NCBI RefSeq assembly: GCF_014697025.1
Contig: NZ_JACJRC010000016.1
Location: forward strand, 62,001 to 126,000
Source of the DNA: Alkalinema sp. FACHB-956
GTDB taxonomy: Bacteria > Cyanobacteriota > Cyanobacteriia > Leptolyngbyales > Leptolyngbyaceae
Length of the DNA stretch: 64,000 nt
Reading direction: 5' to 3'
Position numbers and translations under genes: made by a program. The notes under the pieces were generated by a model, which worked only from the letters and a program-made list of their open reading frames with translations, was not told the DNA's origin and did no database searches. This document shows, piece by piece, positions 17,983-27,628 of this stretch (positions are counted from its first letter, which is position 1; each line of letters begins with the position of its first letter).

Positions 17983-18915
17983 TTAGGGGGAACTGGAATC
18001 CGCTGCCCCGAAGAGACGATCGATCAATTTGGCTGAGCGAATCGATCGATCGAAATGATACGCCGTACATCGCCGCAAAAGCCGTTCGATAGATAACCAT
18101 GCCATATCCGTAGACATGCCTCGAGGTAAGCGATCCGGATCGATCACAGGACAAAGGGTTTCCGCTAATTGCTGCATGACAGTGACCTGAGTGGATCCCA
18201 ATTGTAGAGGCCGGATCACTCGTTTTGTCGAGTAGATCTGAGCCGGACGTTCTGCCACTCGCACCAAGCCACAGCTAGACTCCGAAAGAATGATCTGTTC
18301 ATCTTCAGGATCCACGTTTGCCCGTTGCTGCTCAGCCTCAAATTGGTTGAGGGCTGCTAGGGTAACGGCTCCTCCTGCTTCGATACTAAACGCTACTCGC
18401 CAATTCGGGTTGTCCAATTCCGGTTGCACGGGGTCTCCGCTGAGGCAACACTGATGCATTTGGGGGGCAATTCCCGCGTAGGCTAGGAGTTGGAAAATGC
18501 CGTGGGTGAGGCAGGGTAGGATTTCCGGAGTCGCTGCCTGTTCAACTCGGCTTAAATGCTCAATCAGCAAATAAAATAAGCCCTCCTGCACTAAATCAAT
18601 GACAGCTTGCTGCAAGGCTAACTCCACGAGGTATTGCCCTGCGGTGAGTTTTTTGATATCGAGGGCGAGTTTGGGAAAGGATTCGATCGACTCCGCTTGC
18701 AGGACTTTATCCATGGACTTGCCCTTGGCAATCAGCAGGTCATTGACCACAAAAAGCGCACTCCGACCGGATAGCCGCGACTTTTGTTTGCGGGCACCCG
18801 GTGCAATCACCCGCAGTAAACCCTGTTCTTTGGTCAAAATGGTCAGGATCCGATCGGCCTCTCCGATCGGCTTACTTTTCAAATTAATTCCCGTGACTTT
18901 ATAAGTCCGCGACAT
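17983..18915 (-). CDS. recO: DNA repair protein RecO
   Basis: A 310-residue protein. The N-terminal OB fold begins YKVTGINLKSKPIGEADRILTILTKEQGLLRVIAPGARK, the standard RecO signature. A helical domain follows. The zinc-site region CCLSGDPVQ near 170 keeps some cysteines but not a full four-cysteine set, as in many cyanobacteria. RecO works with RecF and RecR to load RecA at gaps covered by SSB. It lies 84 bases downstream of deoC on the same strand, so the two may form an operon. Confidence 0.93.
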   Translation of the reverse strand: MSRTYKVTGINLKSKPIGEADRILTILTKEQGLLRVIAPGARKQKSRLSGRSALFVVNDLLIAKGKSMDKVLQAESIESFPKLALDIKKLTAGQYLVELALQQAVIDLVQEGLFYLLIEHLSRVEQAATPEILPCLTHGIFQLLAYAGIAPQMHQCCLSGDPVQPELDNPNWRVAFSIEAGGAVTLAALNQFEAEQQRANVDPEDEQIILSESSCGLVRVAERPAQIYSTKRVIRPLQLGSTQVTVMQQLAETLCPVIDPDRLPRGMSTDMAWLSIERLLRRCTAYHFDRSIRSAKLIDRLFGAADSSSP

Positions 18916-18999
18916 TCAGTTCAGTCCTTCAGTAACTCCCTAATAAGTCCTTATCAATTTTTGAAGCAGACTGAAGTGGTGAGTCTGCTGGGTTGCCTG

Positions 19000-19683
19000 T
19001 CAAGTCTGCTGGGTTGCCTGTTTCACGATATCAATGCCCCGTGAGGTTCCCAAGCGCGTGGCTCCAGCCATCACAAGTTCCAAGGCTTGCTCAGCGGTAC
19101 GAATGCCCCCCGATGCTTTAATGCCAACCCGATCGCGGGAGATTTGTTTTAACAGGCGAATATCTTCCACCGTCGCGCCCCCAGTCCAACCGGTACTGGT
19201 TTTCAAAAAGGCGGCTCCGGCATCCATGGCAATTTCTGCGGCCATTTGCTTTTCTTCGGCGGTCAAGTAAGCCATTTCCAAAATCACCTTGACCGTTTGT
19301 CCCGTTGCTTCACAAATTTCGGCAATTTCGCGATGAACCTCATCGTGTCGCCCTGCCTTGAGCCAACCGAGATTAATGACCAGATCTAATTCCGTTGCTC
19401 CCTGTTCTGTGGCGATTTGGGCTTCGTATAACTTGACCGCAGATGTATTTGCGCCGGTGGGGAACCCAATGACGGTACAGACTGCGGTAGATTTCCCATG
19501 GAGTAGCTTAACGGCCTGGGAAACATAACAGGGTGAAAGACAAACGGCGGCAAAGCCAAACCGATCGGCCTCTTCACACCATTGAGTCACCATTTCCGGT
19601 GTCGCGATCGGACTCAGCAATGAATGATCGATTAAAGGCGCAAAATCAATTGCCCTGTAGTCTAGTACCACGCCATCCCCCAT
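19000..19683 (-). CDS. deoC: Deoxyribose-phosphate aldolase
   Basis: A 227-residue class I aldolase that cleaves 2-deoxyribose-5-phosphate to glyceraldehyde-3-phosphate and acetaldehyde. Catalytic residues are visible: Asp100 in [13 protein letters not shown], the Schiff-base Lys161 in [10 protein letters not shown], and Lys189 in [11 protein letters not shown]. Full length and uninterrupted. A short direct repeat (gtctgctgggttgcctgt) at 18982-18999 and 19001-19020 spans its stop region. Confidence 0.96.
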   Translation of the reverse strand: MGDGVVLDYRAIDFAPLIDHSLLSPIATPEMVTQWCEEADRFGFAAVCLSPCYVSQAVKLLHGKSTAVCTVIGFPTGANTSAVKLYEAQIATEQGATELDLVINLGWLKAGRHDEVHREIAEICEATGQTVKVILEMAYLTAEEKQMAAEIAMDAGAAFLKTSTGWTGGATVEDIRLLKQISRDRVGIKASGGIRTAEQALELVMAGATRLGTSRGIDIVKQATQQT

Positions 19684-19817
19684 TTCTGATAAGAGAACTT
19701 TACCTGCGAGAAACGTAAATCTACCCTCTAGATCCTCCGTTTCTGCTCTCTTGTTTTTGCTCTCCTATTGTAGAGTTCGGGGCTGAGCTGGGTATTCTCA
19801 ATCAGTTGAGGATAGTT

Positions 19818-20087
19818 TTACCGGGTTCCTGACCCCTGAGTCATGATGGGGGGGGGATTGGGATGGGGGACAAACTGCGGGTAAAATTCCGAAGACCCAT
19901 TGGATGGGACTGGCTTTTCTGGCATTTGCTTTTCTGGCATTTGCTTTTCTGTGACGAACAGATAAGCCGGAGCAACGGTTGGCCCCTGTGCACTTCTGCA
20001 CTGGGAAGCGGAATTCAGGCCAGAAAAAATGACGGCGGTCGTCGTGGCCGAGATGGTAATCAGGACGATTTTCAAAACAGCATTCAT
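19818..20087 (-). CDS. Putative small exported protein (89 aa)
   Basis: The N-terminus MNAVLKIVLITISATTTAVIF looks like a signal or anchor segment, followed by a polar, Pro-rich tail. It contains a small internal repeat EKQMPEKQMPEKP, caused by a 15-bp tandem repeat in the DNA (around 19914-19950). No domain is recognised and no ribosome-binding site is clear. It could be a real secreted peptide or a chance frame. Confidence 0.4.
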   Translation of the reverse strand: MNAVLKIVLITISATTTAVIFSGLNSASQCRSAQGPTVAPAYLFVTEKQMPEKQMPEKPVPSNGSSEFYPQFVPHPNPPPIMTQGSGTR

Positions 20088-20890
20088 CTTAGTCGAGCAC
20101 CTAACAAGTTCTTACCTCATATCCTAGGAAGTGGACTCTAAGGAGTTCTGGGTTGGCTCCGAAAATCTACCGATCGGGAGATCGCGTCAATCGGTCAGCG
20201 GAGCGATCGATGCCCAGATTCCTAGGATGTAATACCAGTATTCGTGGGATTCTTAACAAGCAAATAATTCAGACTAAGTCCTAGAGTCTGTTCTTCTCTT
20301 CTGGGGTTTGAATACGAGGGGAAGACGTAATGGGAATAGGGGTAGGGATAGGGATAGGTCAGTGCCTAAGGGCGGTTTGCCACGCGATGGCGCGATCGGA
20401 GTGAGCGCAAGGCCGCACTATAGGTAAAGGTCTGGAACGGGTGAACGGCGAGTAGCGGATTCCAGCGGGATTGCCATTGACCTGGGCCATCCGACCTATC
20501 TAACCTCAGCTCTAACCTCAGTAAAGAATGTTTCGGCGATCGATCCGCTTGCCAGAAAAAGCAATGGAAAAATCTAGGGGGAATTTCTGTTTTCAGACTT
20601 GTGGGGTATACCATAAGATAGACCAAAAGTAGAACACCCGGGGCTTTTGAATGCATTACTGTAGCCCTAGTGCGGTGTAACTCAATCCGTAGAAATCAGG
20701 TCTCCTTTGCAAACGCTTCACTAAGCAACCGTGATCCCTCGGATGACATCAAAAATCATCCCCCCCTATAGTGAAAAATTTTGTTGCTGAATCTTTACTG
20801 TCAATGTAGAGATTCTCCTAGGGTAAAGATTTAGCCGTCGAAATTCCTCGATAGATTCCTGATGCCCCGATAGAGTCCTTGCAAGGGCCG
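20088..20890. other. Long gene-free spacer
   Basis: A 96-codon minus-strand frame at 20366-20656 lacks any recognisable domain and is not called. A GGGATA-like hexamer run occurs near 20337-20358. Together with the repeat and chlP leader that follow, about 1.2 kb carries no supported gene. Confidence 0.5.
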
Positions 20891-20985
20891 GTAGGCAAGA
20901 ACACAAGAAGTAGGCAAGAACACAAGAAGTAGGCAAGAACACAAGAAGTAGGCAAGAACACAAGAAGTAGGCAAGAACACAAGGA
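20891..20985 (+). repeat. 19-bp tandem repeat, five copies
   Basis: The unit gtaggcaagaacacaagaa occurs at 20891, 20910, 20929, 20948 and 20967. Four copies are perfect and the last has one change. Nineteen is not a multiple of three, so the overlapping minus-strand frame (20766-21071) is not coding. There are no spacers, so it is not a CRISPR array. Confidence 0.95.
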
Positions 20986-21292
20986 AGGGAAACACAGTAA
21001 ACGGGTGGGCTGAAACAGATCCGCTGAAATTTTGTGCGACTAATTTTTGGTGCGGTTAATTTTTTGTGCAACTTTTGTGCAGGGATCGAATCATTCCTGT
21101 GCGCGATAGATTGACTTAAATTGACTGATGGTATTAGTCAAAGCCACAATCCTCAGCGAAAACCGGGATTTGTAAACATTTATTGATTTGTGGTGTTAAG
21201 CTCTGTTGCAACTTCGGAACGGGAACCCCAAGGGCAGGAAAAGTCCGTGATAGGATGCCATACGTAGCTTTTAAACGTTTGGAGATAGAGCT

Positions 21293-22513
21293 TTGGCACT
21301 ACGGGTTGCTGTTGTAGGTGGAGGTCCCGCCGGAGCTTGTGCGGCGGAGGTCTTGGCAAAAGCTGGTATTGAAACCTATTTGATCGAGCGCAAGTTAGAC
21401 AACGTTAAACCCTGTGGTGGCGCAATTCCGCTCTGCATGGTGAAAGAGTTTGATCTGCCGGAAGATATTATCGATCGTAAAGTTCGGCGAATGAAGATGA
21501 TTTCCCCCTCCAATGTGGTGGTGGACATCGGTCAGACCCTCAAAGATAACGAGTATATCGGTATGGTGCGCCGGGAAGTCTTTGACTCCTTCCTGCGCAA
21601 TCGGGCGGCGTCTCTGGGTGCCCAGTTGATTAACGGCACGATGTATAAACTAGAGTTGCCAACGACCCAAAATGGTAGCTACAAGTTGCATTATGCCGAC
21701 CACACCAACGGCATTGAAGGGGAAGATAAGACCCTAGAAGTGGATTTGGTCATCGGAGCCGATGGGGCAAACTCCCGGGTGGCGAAGGCGATCGATGCGG
21801 GGGATTATAACTACGCGATCGCGTTCCAAGAGCGGATCATGCTCCCCGAAGACAAGATGGCCTACTACGAAGATTTGGCGGAAATGTACGTTGGTGACGA
21901 CGTTTCCCCGGACTTCTATGCTTGGGTGTTCCCCAAATACAACCACGTCGCTGTGGGAACGGGAACCATGAAGCCAAACCAATCCCGGATTAAGGAACTG
22001 CAAGCGGGGATCCGGGCACGGGCAGCGGCCAAGCTGCGAGGCGGTAAGATTATCCGCGTAGAAGCTCACCCCATTCCTGAGCATCCCAGACCTCGTCGGG
22101 TGGTGGGTCGCGTGGCCCTCGTTGGAGATGCAGCAGGTACCGTTACCAAATCTTCCGGTGAAGGGATTTACTTTGCTGCGAAGTCGGCTCGCATGTGTGC
22201 GGAAACGATCGTAGAGTTTTCCGAGAAGGGTCAACGGATTCCAACGGAAGCGGATCTCAAGGTTTACATTAAGCGTTGGGATAAGATGTACGGCACAACC
22301 TATTTGGTGCTGGATATTCTACAGCGCGTGTTCTACCGTTCCGACGCCACTCGGGAAGCCTTTGTTGAAATGTGTGCGGACATTGATGTGCAGAAGCTGA
22401 CCTTCGACAGCTACCTGTACAAAACGGTTACCCCCGCGAATCCGCTGACTCAGCTCAAGATTACCGCCAAGACCATTGGTAGCCTGCTCCGGGGCAATGC
22501 CTTAGCACCCTAG
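21293..22513 (+). CDS. chlP: Geranylgeranyl diphosphate/geranylgeranyl-chlorophyll reductase
   Basis: A 406-residue FAD-dependent enzyme that reduces the geranylgeranyl chain to phytyl for chlorophyll and tocopherol. It starts at TTG, preceded by GGAG. The Rossmann motif VVGGGPAGACAAEVL is at residues 7-21, followed by ERKLDNVKPCGGAIP. LVIGADGANSRVA and RVALVGDAAGTVTKSSGEGIYFAAKS are the other two FAD-binding elements of the family. Full length. A strong terminator follows at 22629-22663. Confidence 0.96.
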   Translation: MALRVAVVGGGPAGACAAEVLAKAGIETYLIERKLDNVKPCGGAIPLCMVKEFDLPEDIIDRKVRRMKMISPSNVVVDIGQTLKDNEYIGMVRREVFDSFLRNRAASLGAQLINGTMYKLELPTTQNGSYKLHYADHTNGIEGEDKTLEVDLVIGADGANSRVAKAIDAGDYNYAIAFQERIMLPEDKMAYYEDLAEMYVGDDVSPDFYAWVFPKYNHVAVGTGTMKPNQSRIKELQAGIRARAAAKLRGGKIIRVEAHPIPEHPRPRRVVGRVALVGDAAGTVTKSSGEGIYFAAKSARMCAETIVEFSEKGQRIPTEADLKVYIKRWDKMYGTTYLVLDILQRVFYRSDATREAFVEMCADIDVQKLTFDSYLYKTVTPANPLTQLKITAKTIGSLLRGNALAP

Positions 22514-22628
22514 TGGAAGACGCACCTGTTCTACGGACAGATTGTTCTATCACGAAGGCTAGGAGCTGCAACTAGGAGCTGTAACTGGTAGCAGTAACTA
22601 GTAGCCTCCGGTTCAATGGATATCAGAC

Positions 22629-22663
22629 AAAAAGGAGAGAGTCGAATAGGCTCTCTCCTTTTT
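22629..22663 (+). terminator. Rho-independent terminator of chlP
   Basis: AAAAAGGAGAGAG (22629-22641) pairs perfectly with CTCTCTCCTTTTT (22651-22663), giving a 13-bp stem with a T5 tail on the plus strand. Confidence 0.92.
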
Positions 22664-22737
22664 GCGTTGTATCGCTGGAGCCCCAACTGGCGTCTAAACA
22701 AACTGGAGCAAACCGCCGGCCAAGCCGTACGCCAATG

Positions 22738-22763
22738 AAAAAGGAACGATAATATCGTTCCTT
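22738..22763 (-). terminator. Terminator of rpaA on the minus strand
   Basis: AAGGAACGATA (22741-22751) and TATCGTTCCTT (22753-22763) form an 11-bp stem around a single A. On the minus strand it runs directly into T5. It is positioned 66 bases beyond the rpaA stop. Confidence 0.85.
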
Positions 22764-22828
22764 GCCAGAGGGTTTTCAGATTTGTCTAAGGGAGCAGGAG
22801 CAAAATTGTACCCCTGCTAGGTTGAGTT

Positions 22829-23566
22829 TTAGCCCGCGATCGAGGTGGTAACCTCTTCAATACTGGTATTCGGCAGTTCTAGGCAATAGCCTGCGCCGTA
22901 AACCGTCTTGATGTACTGGGGATGGCGCGGTTCTGGCTCCAGCTTGGTACGCAGGTGGCGCACATGGACTCGAATGGTTTCAATGTCATCATCGGGATCA
23001 TAGCCCCAGACCTCCCGCAAAATTTCGCTGGGAGAAACAGTCTGGCCGTGGCGCTGCAAAAGGCAGTGCAGTAGCTCAAACTCTAAGTGCGTCAGTTTTA
23101 CCGTTTTGCCAAACCACACCGCTTCAAAGCGTTCTGGCACCAGGGTTAACGGGCCATAGTTCAAAATTTCTGCATGTTTCGCAGCTTGGGGGATGCGATC
23201 GGTGCGTCGTAGTAAGGCCCGTACCCGCGCGAGCAACTCTTCTACTTCAAAGGGTTTGGTCAGATAATCATCCGCTCCGGCATTAAACCCTTCCACCTTA
23301 TCCTGGGTTTGCCCCAGGGCCGTCAGCATGAGAACTGGAATATCAGCAGTCCGATCGTCACGGCGAAGACGTTGACACACAGTAAATCCATCAACCTTCG
23401 GCAGCATGAGATCGAGCATGATTAAGTCTGGCTGCATCTGGAGAGCCATGGCTTGACCCTTGATCCCATCTGGCGCTTGACTTACTTCATACCCTGCCAT
23501 TTCCAGATTGACCGCTACTAGCTCAGCGATCGCAGGGTCGTCATCAATCACAAGTATCCGAGGCAT
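22829..23566 (-). CDS. rpaA: OmpR-type response regulator RpaA
   Basis: A 245-residue protein. Receiver domain: acidic pocket Asp8-Asp10, phospho-acceptor Asp52 in [14 protein letters not shown], Lys104 in YLTKPF. The winged-helix domain has [14 protein letters not shown] and the recognition part [21 protein letters not shown]. The linker [22 protein letters not shown] and overall sequence match RpaA, the regulator phosphorylated by SasA that passes KaiABC clock output to genome-wide transcription, rather than RpaB. The partner kinase is not in the window. Confidence 0.88.
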   Translation of the reverse strand: MPRILVIDDDPAIAELVAVNLEMAGYEVSQAPDGIKGQAMALQMQPDLIMLDLMLPKVDGFTVCQRLRRDDRTADIPVLMLTALGQTQDKVEGFNAGADDYLTKPFEVEELLARVRALLRRTDRIPQAAKHAEILNYGPLTLVPERFEAVWFGKTVKLTHLEFELLHCLLQRHGQTVSPSEILREVWGYDPDDDIETIRVHVRHLRTKLEPEPRHPQYIKTVYGAGYCLELPNTSIEEVTTSIAG

Positions 23567-23905
23567 CGTTAAAACAGCTGTCCTAAAGAGGTTGATGAAT
23601 GAACCAGAAATAATTGACTACTAAGAGTGGTTACTAAGAGAGCGGTTGCTAAGAAAGTTATGAAGATTATGCTCAAATTATACGCAATGATTCATGTTTC
23701 TTGGATTTTCTGCGTTGATTCACTACAGAGTATCTAGCTTTCTTAGTGTAAATTTTTATATCTTCAACCTTTTTTAATTATAGAAACGCTGCGGCCTAGT
23801 TGTCGGTGATGGGTTACACGGTTTCACCCCAGAAATCTACAAAGGGCTCTTAAAAAAGACGCTTCAAAAAGCACTCTTCAAAAAGGGCTCTTCAACTTTG
23901 TAACC
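23567..23905. other. Divergent promoter region between rpaA and a glycosyltransferase
   Basis: AT-rich. It holds three imperfect copies of a tactaagagtggt-like unit (about 23619-23656) on the rpaA side, and imperfect ctcttcaaaaaggg repeats (about 23842-23896) just before the glycosyltransferase start. No HLR1-type RpaB site was found by eye. Confidence 0.4.
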
Positions 23906-25222
23906 ATGTTGCAACAGGCTGTTTGCTGTTTTACACCCTTTCTGGAGGTCAGGTGCTTGTTTATTTTTTGCCTTCTTGTAATCAGTCTGTTTGCCCTAAG
24001 GTCGTTCCGGCGGAACTTTTATCCCGCGCTTCAGGCCAGTGATGCGCTGCAAATCCCTTTGGAAGGTGAATCTGGCACGGGGCCGCAGGATGGATCTGCC
24101 AACTTTCCCCTGCCTTCGGTGTCTGTCATTGTGCCTGCCTACAATGAAGCCCTCAACATTGAGGACTGTCTCCTAGCGATTTTGGAAAGTTCCGATCGCC
24201 CTGCGGGCCAGATTGAAGTTTGGATAGTGGATGATCAATCGACGGATCAAACGTTGGAGATTGTCACTCAGTTACAACATCGACTCCAGGATCCCCGATT
24301 GCAGGTGCTGGCGGGACAGCCCCGTCCGGAGGGGGAAGTGTGGATGGGGAAAAATTGGGCCTGTGCCCAGGCCGCGCAGCAAGCTAAGGGCGACTATTTA
24401 TTATTTTTGGATGCGGATGTGCGGTTGCGACGGGGCGCGATCGAAGCTGCGCTGGCCCATGCCCTCGATCGGCAGGCGGACTTGTTAACCTGCTGGTTGA
24501 CGTTAGTGTGTGATTGTTGGGGGGAATGGCTGGCTCAGCCCATCATTGCCCAGTTGTTTGCGGTGGGTTTCAAACAGGATGAAGTCAATGATCCCGCCTG
24601 TGACTGTGTGTTTGCCGTGGGGCCATTTATGTTATTTCGGAGATCGGCCTATGAGGCGATCGGGGGCCACGCAGCCGTCGCAGCAGAGGTGGTGGAAGAT
24701 GTGGAACTGGGGAAACGGATCAAACGCCAAGGTTGGAAGCTGTGGTTTGGGACGGGATCAGCCCTCGGGGAATTGCGCATGTACCGCAGTCTCGGAGCCT
24801 TGTGGGAGGGCTGGACAAAAAACTGGCATCTGGGATCGGAGCGTAATTGGCGATCGACGCTCTATTCGACCTATGTGGTGGGTATGGTATTTGTGTTGCC
24901 CTGGTGGGCGAGTTTAGCGGCGTTGGGTAGCCTGGGGCAGCCAGCCATGGCGCTGGTCGATGGGGGGCTACCGACGATCGGAGACTGGCTGCCGTTCAGC
25001 ATCACTGTTCTCAATGGCGCGATCGCGGTGTTCTTGCTCTATGGCCAATACGACCTGCGGCAGCGAACCCAGGCAAATTTTGGGATTCCAACCCGCTACT
25101 GGTGGTTAGGCTGGCTAGGGAGTTGGATCGTCTTTTGGATTCCGATCGCCTCGCTGATTAAAACGGAAACGGGCTGGGGCTGGACTTGGCGAGGCCGACC
25201 GTTACAGATCCAACGGAAATAA
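23906..25222 (+). CDS. Membrane-bound family 2 glycosyltransferase, CruG-like
   Basis: A 438-residue protein with one N-terminal membrane segment (about 15-33), a GT-A domain and two to three C-terminal membrane segments. GT2 features are SVIVPAYNEALNIEDCL near 72-88, VWIVDDQSTDQT, GKNWACAQAAQQAKGDYLLFLDADVRL with the DAD metal site, VEDVELGKRIKRQGW (ED motif) and a W-rich acceptor region. This architecture matches cyanobacterial CruG, which glycosylates the 2'-hydroxyl of myxol-type carotenoids, but ceramide-like transferases have a similar layout. CruG identity is an inference. Confidence 0.75.
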   Translation: MLQQAVCCFTPFLEVRCLFIFCLLVISLFALRSFRRNFYPALQASDALQIPLEGESGTGPQDGSANFPLPSVSVIVPAYNEALNIEDCLLAILESSDRPAGQIEVWIVDDQSTDQTLEIVTQLQHRLQDPRLQVLAGQPRPEGEVWMGKNWACAQAAQQAKGDYLLFLDADVRLRRGAIEAALAHALDRQADLLTCWLTLVCDCWGEWLAQPIIAQLFAVGFKQDEVNDPACDCVFAVGPFMLFRRSAYEAIGGHAAVAAEVVEDVELGKRIKRQGWKLWFGTGSALGELRMYRSLGALWEGWTKNWHLGSERNWRSTLYSTYVVGMVFVLPWWASLAALGSLGQPAMALVDGGLPTIGDWLPFSITVLNGAIAVFLLYGQYDLRQRTQANFGIPTRYWWLGWLGSWIVFWIPIASLIKTETGWGWTWRGRPLQIQRK

Positions 25223-25371
25223 TTCGTAATCATCCATCTGGTTTCTAGAGGGGCTTCCAATTGAGTCCAGGATGTCCCTCTAATTGACGGATTGAATCAT
25301 TGAACGAGTTGTTAATTTAACGATATCTAAACTGTTATGGATAAGACTTTTAACTTACCTTGAGAAGCCAG

Positions 25372-25395
25372 TACAGTGCATTACACTGCACTGTA
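25372..25395. promoter_or_regulatory. Perfect 9-bp inverted repeat upstream of the antiporter
   Basis: TACAGTGCA (25372-25380) and TGCACTGTA (25387-25395) flank TTACAC, ending 66 bases before the antiporter ATG. No T-run follows on either strand, so an operator is more likely than a terminator. The binding protein is unknown. Confidence 0.5.
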
Positions 25396-25461
25396 AGTTA
25401 GCAGGACTGCCCGATCGGCGTTGTGTTGGCGGCTGTAGATCCCTCATGTTGGATTTTGATA

Positions 25462-27627
25462 ATGCATCTTGACTCGATCGTTTTAGTCTTGATCCAGATT
25501 GTTCTCGTGATAGCGCTGTCCCGACTGGTTGGACTTGCCTTTCGTCGCATTAAGCAGCCTTTAGTGATTGGCGAAATTGTGGCCGGGATTATGTTGGGGC
25601 CGTCCCTGCTGGGAGCCGTTGCTCCCGTGGTGGCGACTACTCTCTTTCCACCGGAGAGTATTGCCACCCTGGGAGTTTTGTCCCAAATCGGTTTAATTTT
25701 TTTCATGTTCCTAATTGGGCTGGAACTTGATCCGAAATATCTCAAGGGTGGTGTTGACTTAGCTATTCTAATTTCCCATGTCAGTATTTTAGTCCCATTC
25801 TCCCTAGGAATTCTCCTCTCATTGCTACTGTTTCCGTTGGTCTCCAATGCAGGCGTCTCTTTCACAGCATTTGCCTTATTTCTGGGGGCGGCGATGTCCA
25901 TTACCGCGTTCCCGGTTCTGGCGCGTATCATTACTGAAAATAATTTACAAAATAGTCGGATAGGGTCGTTAGCTTTAACCTGTGCGGCTGTGGATGATGT
26001 GACAGCTTGGTGCTTGCTGTTAGTGGCGATCGCGGTTACCCGCACTAACAGCATGGTTGGAGCAATTCCTAACATTTTAGAAGCGGGACTGTACATTGGA
26101 TTGATGATTTGGGTGGGTAGACCCTTACTCCGGCAATTTGCGGTTTTCTATCGACGTACAGGCAAGTTGACCCAATCGATGTTAGCGGTTATTTATATTT
26201 GTGTTGTTATTTCTGCACTGATTACCGAGACGATCGGAATTCATTTAATTTTTGGTGCTTTTTTGTTGGGCGCTGTTATGCCCAAACATGAAGGCTTAGT
26301 GCGAGAATTAGCGCAAAAAACCGAAGACTTTGTTTTGACCTGTTTGTTACCTATTTTCTTTGCCTATAGTGGTCTACGCACCCAAATTGGGCTACTCAAC
26401 AGTCCACCCCTATGGGGGTTATGTGCCTTGGTGGTGCTGGTGGCGATCGTTGGTAAGTATGTAGGAACCTTTGCGGCGGCTAAGGTATCTGGCCTCTCTA
26501 ACCGAGATGCTTCGGCCTTGGGTTGGTTGATGAATACACGCGGCTTAACGGAACTCATTGTTTTAAACATCGGCTTAAGTTTAGGGGTAATTACGCCGTT
26601 GCTGTTCACCATGCTGGTGATTATGGCATTGGTCACCACATTTATGACTTCGCCACTATTGGAGTGGACTTATCCGAAAAAAATGATGCGCATGGAGGTT
26701 CTCGAACCCCAACCCGAAACGACAGAAGCAGCTCAATATAAGATTTTAGTCCCCGTTGCGAATCCGAACAGCCAACAGGGATTGATTCGACTCGCGATCG
26801 AAATTGCCCGTTCCCAACAACAACCCACTTCAGTTCATCCCCTCAGTTTGATTCAGTTAGAGCAGGACTATGTGTTTGAAAGTCTGCCAGCGGAGGCCGA
26901 TCGATTAATTCAAGCCCAGCAAGAAAAACTCCGGGCCATTGTGGCTCAACTGGACTCCGATCACGCCAGCGATGTGGCAGCCTCGCCCGTGGAAGTGTCA
27001 AATATCGTTCAGGTGTCAAATAATGTCGCTAAAACAACGGCAGACATTGCAGTGCGAGAACAGATGAATTTAATTTTGCTGGGATGGCATCGTCCTGCTT
27101 TCAGTAGTAATCGTTTAGGAGGGCGTGTTGGCCAGATTCTGAGTACTGCCCCCGTGGATGTTGCAGTGTTTATCGATCGTCAACCTCAACGACTGAATCG
27201 GTTATTGATTCCCTATAGCCCGAACATTCATACGGAACTTGGGATTCAATTAGCACTTCGGTTGTTGTTAAATCATCCCGATCGCCAATTAACGTTGCTG
27301 CGAGTATTTCAAGAGGGACAATCGATTGAATTTAGCTACGAGTGGAACCAATTGTTTGAACAGTTACCGCCCACGGTGCGCGATCGAATTTTGACGCCTG
27401 TGATTCAAACTAACTCCCTAATTAATACGGTGATTGATGCTTCCCAAACAGCGGATCTCACGATCGTGGGGGCCAGCCGAGAATGGGGCTTAGAACGCCA
27501 AACCTTGGGGCGCTATACCGATGAATTGGCCGTTCGTTGTCGATCGTCCTTACTGATTACCCGTCGCTTCAATCGGGTGGCTTCCCATCACCTAGAAGCT
27601 GTCCTAGATCGTCTCACTGAGGTCTAA
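25462..27627 (+). CDS. CPA2-type cation:proton antiporter with C-terminal USP-like domains
   Basis: The frame opens at 25423, but ATG 25462 starts exactly at the first membrane helix (MHLDSIVLVLIQIVLVIAL) and gives 721 residues. The Na_H_Exchanger domain of 11-13 helices covers about 1-400: QPLVIGEIVAGIMLGPSLLG, LTCAAVDDVTAWCLL with the ion-binding Asp pair, and NTRGLTELIVLN. The C-terminal 300 residues are two universal-stress-like folds (ILVPVANPNSQQGL; LLIPYSPNIHTEL with a later TIVGASREWGL). These antiporters exchange Na+ or K+ for H+ at the plasma or thylakoid membrane. Stop and next start are one base apart. Confidence 0.92.
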   Translation: MHLDSIVLVLIQIVLVIALSRLVGLAFRRIKQPLVIGEIVAGIMLGPSLLGAVAPVVATTLFPPESIATLGVLSQIGLIFFMFLIGLELDPKYLKGGVDLAILISHVSILVPFSLGILLSLLLFPLVSNAGVSFTAFALFLGAAMSITAFPVLARIITENNLQNSRIGSLALTCAAVDDVTAWCLLLVAIAVTRTNSMVGAIPNILEAGLYIGLMIWVGRPLLRQFAVFYRRTGKLTQSMLAVIYICVVISALITETIGIHLIFGAFLLGAVMPKHEGLVRELAQKTEDFVLTCLLPIFFAYSGLRTQIGLLNSPPLWGLCALVVLVAIVGKYVGTFAAAKVSGLSNRDASALGWLMNTRGLTELIVLNIGLSLGVITPLLFTMLVIMALVTTFMTSPLLEWTYPKKMMRMEVLEPQPETTEAAQYKILVPVANPNSQQGLIRLAIEIARSQQQPTSVHPLSLIQLEQDYVFESLPAEADRLIQAQQEKLRAIVAQLDSDHASDVAASPVEVSNIVQVSNNVAKTTADIAVREQMNLILLGWHRPAFSSNRLGGRVGQILSTAPVDVAVFIDRQPQRLNRLLIPYSPNIHTELGIQLALRLLLNHPDRQLTLLRVFQEGQSIEFSYEWNQLFEQLPPTVRDRILTPVIQTNSLINTVIDASQTADLTIVGASREWGLERQTLGRYTDELAVRCRSSLLITRRFNRVASHHLEAVLDRLTEV

Positions 27628-27628
27628 A

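Noticed and set aside
20366-20656. 96-codon minus-strand ORF in the spacer before chlP
   Set aside because: No domain, no ribosome-binding site and a random-looking composition.
20891-20985. CRISPR-like array
   Set aside because: The units are directly adjacent without spacers; no cas genes are present.
20766-21071. 101-codon minus-strand ORF over the 19-bp repeats
   Set aside because: The repeat period is not a multiple of three, the peptide is Cys/Leu junk, and there is no ribosome-binding site.
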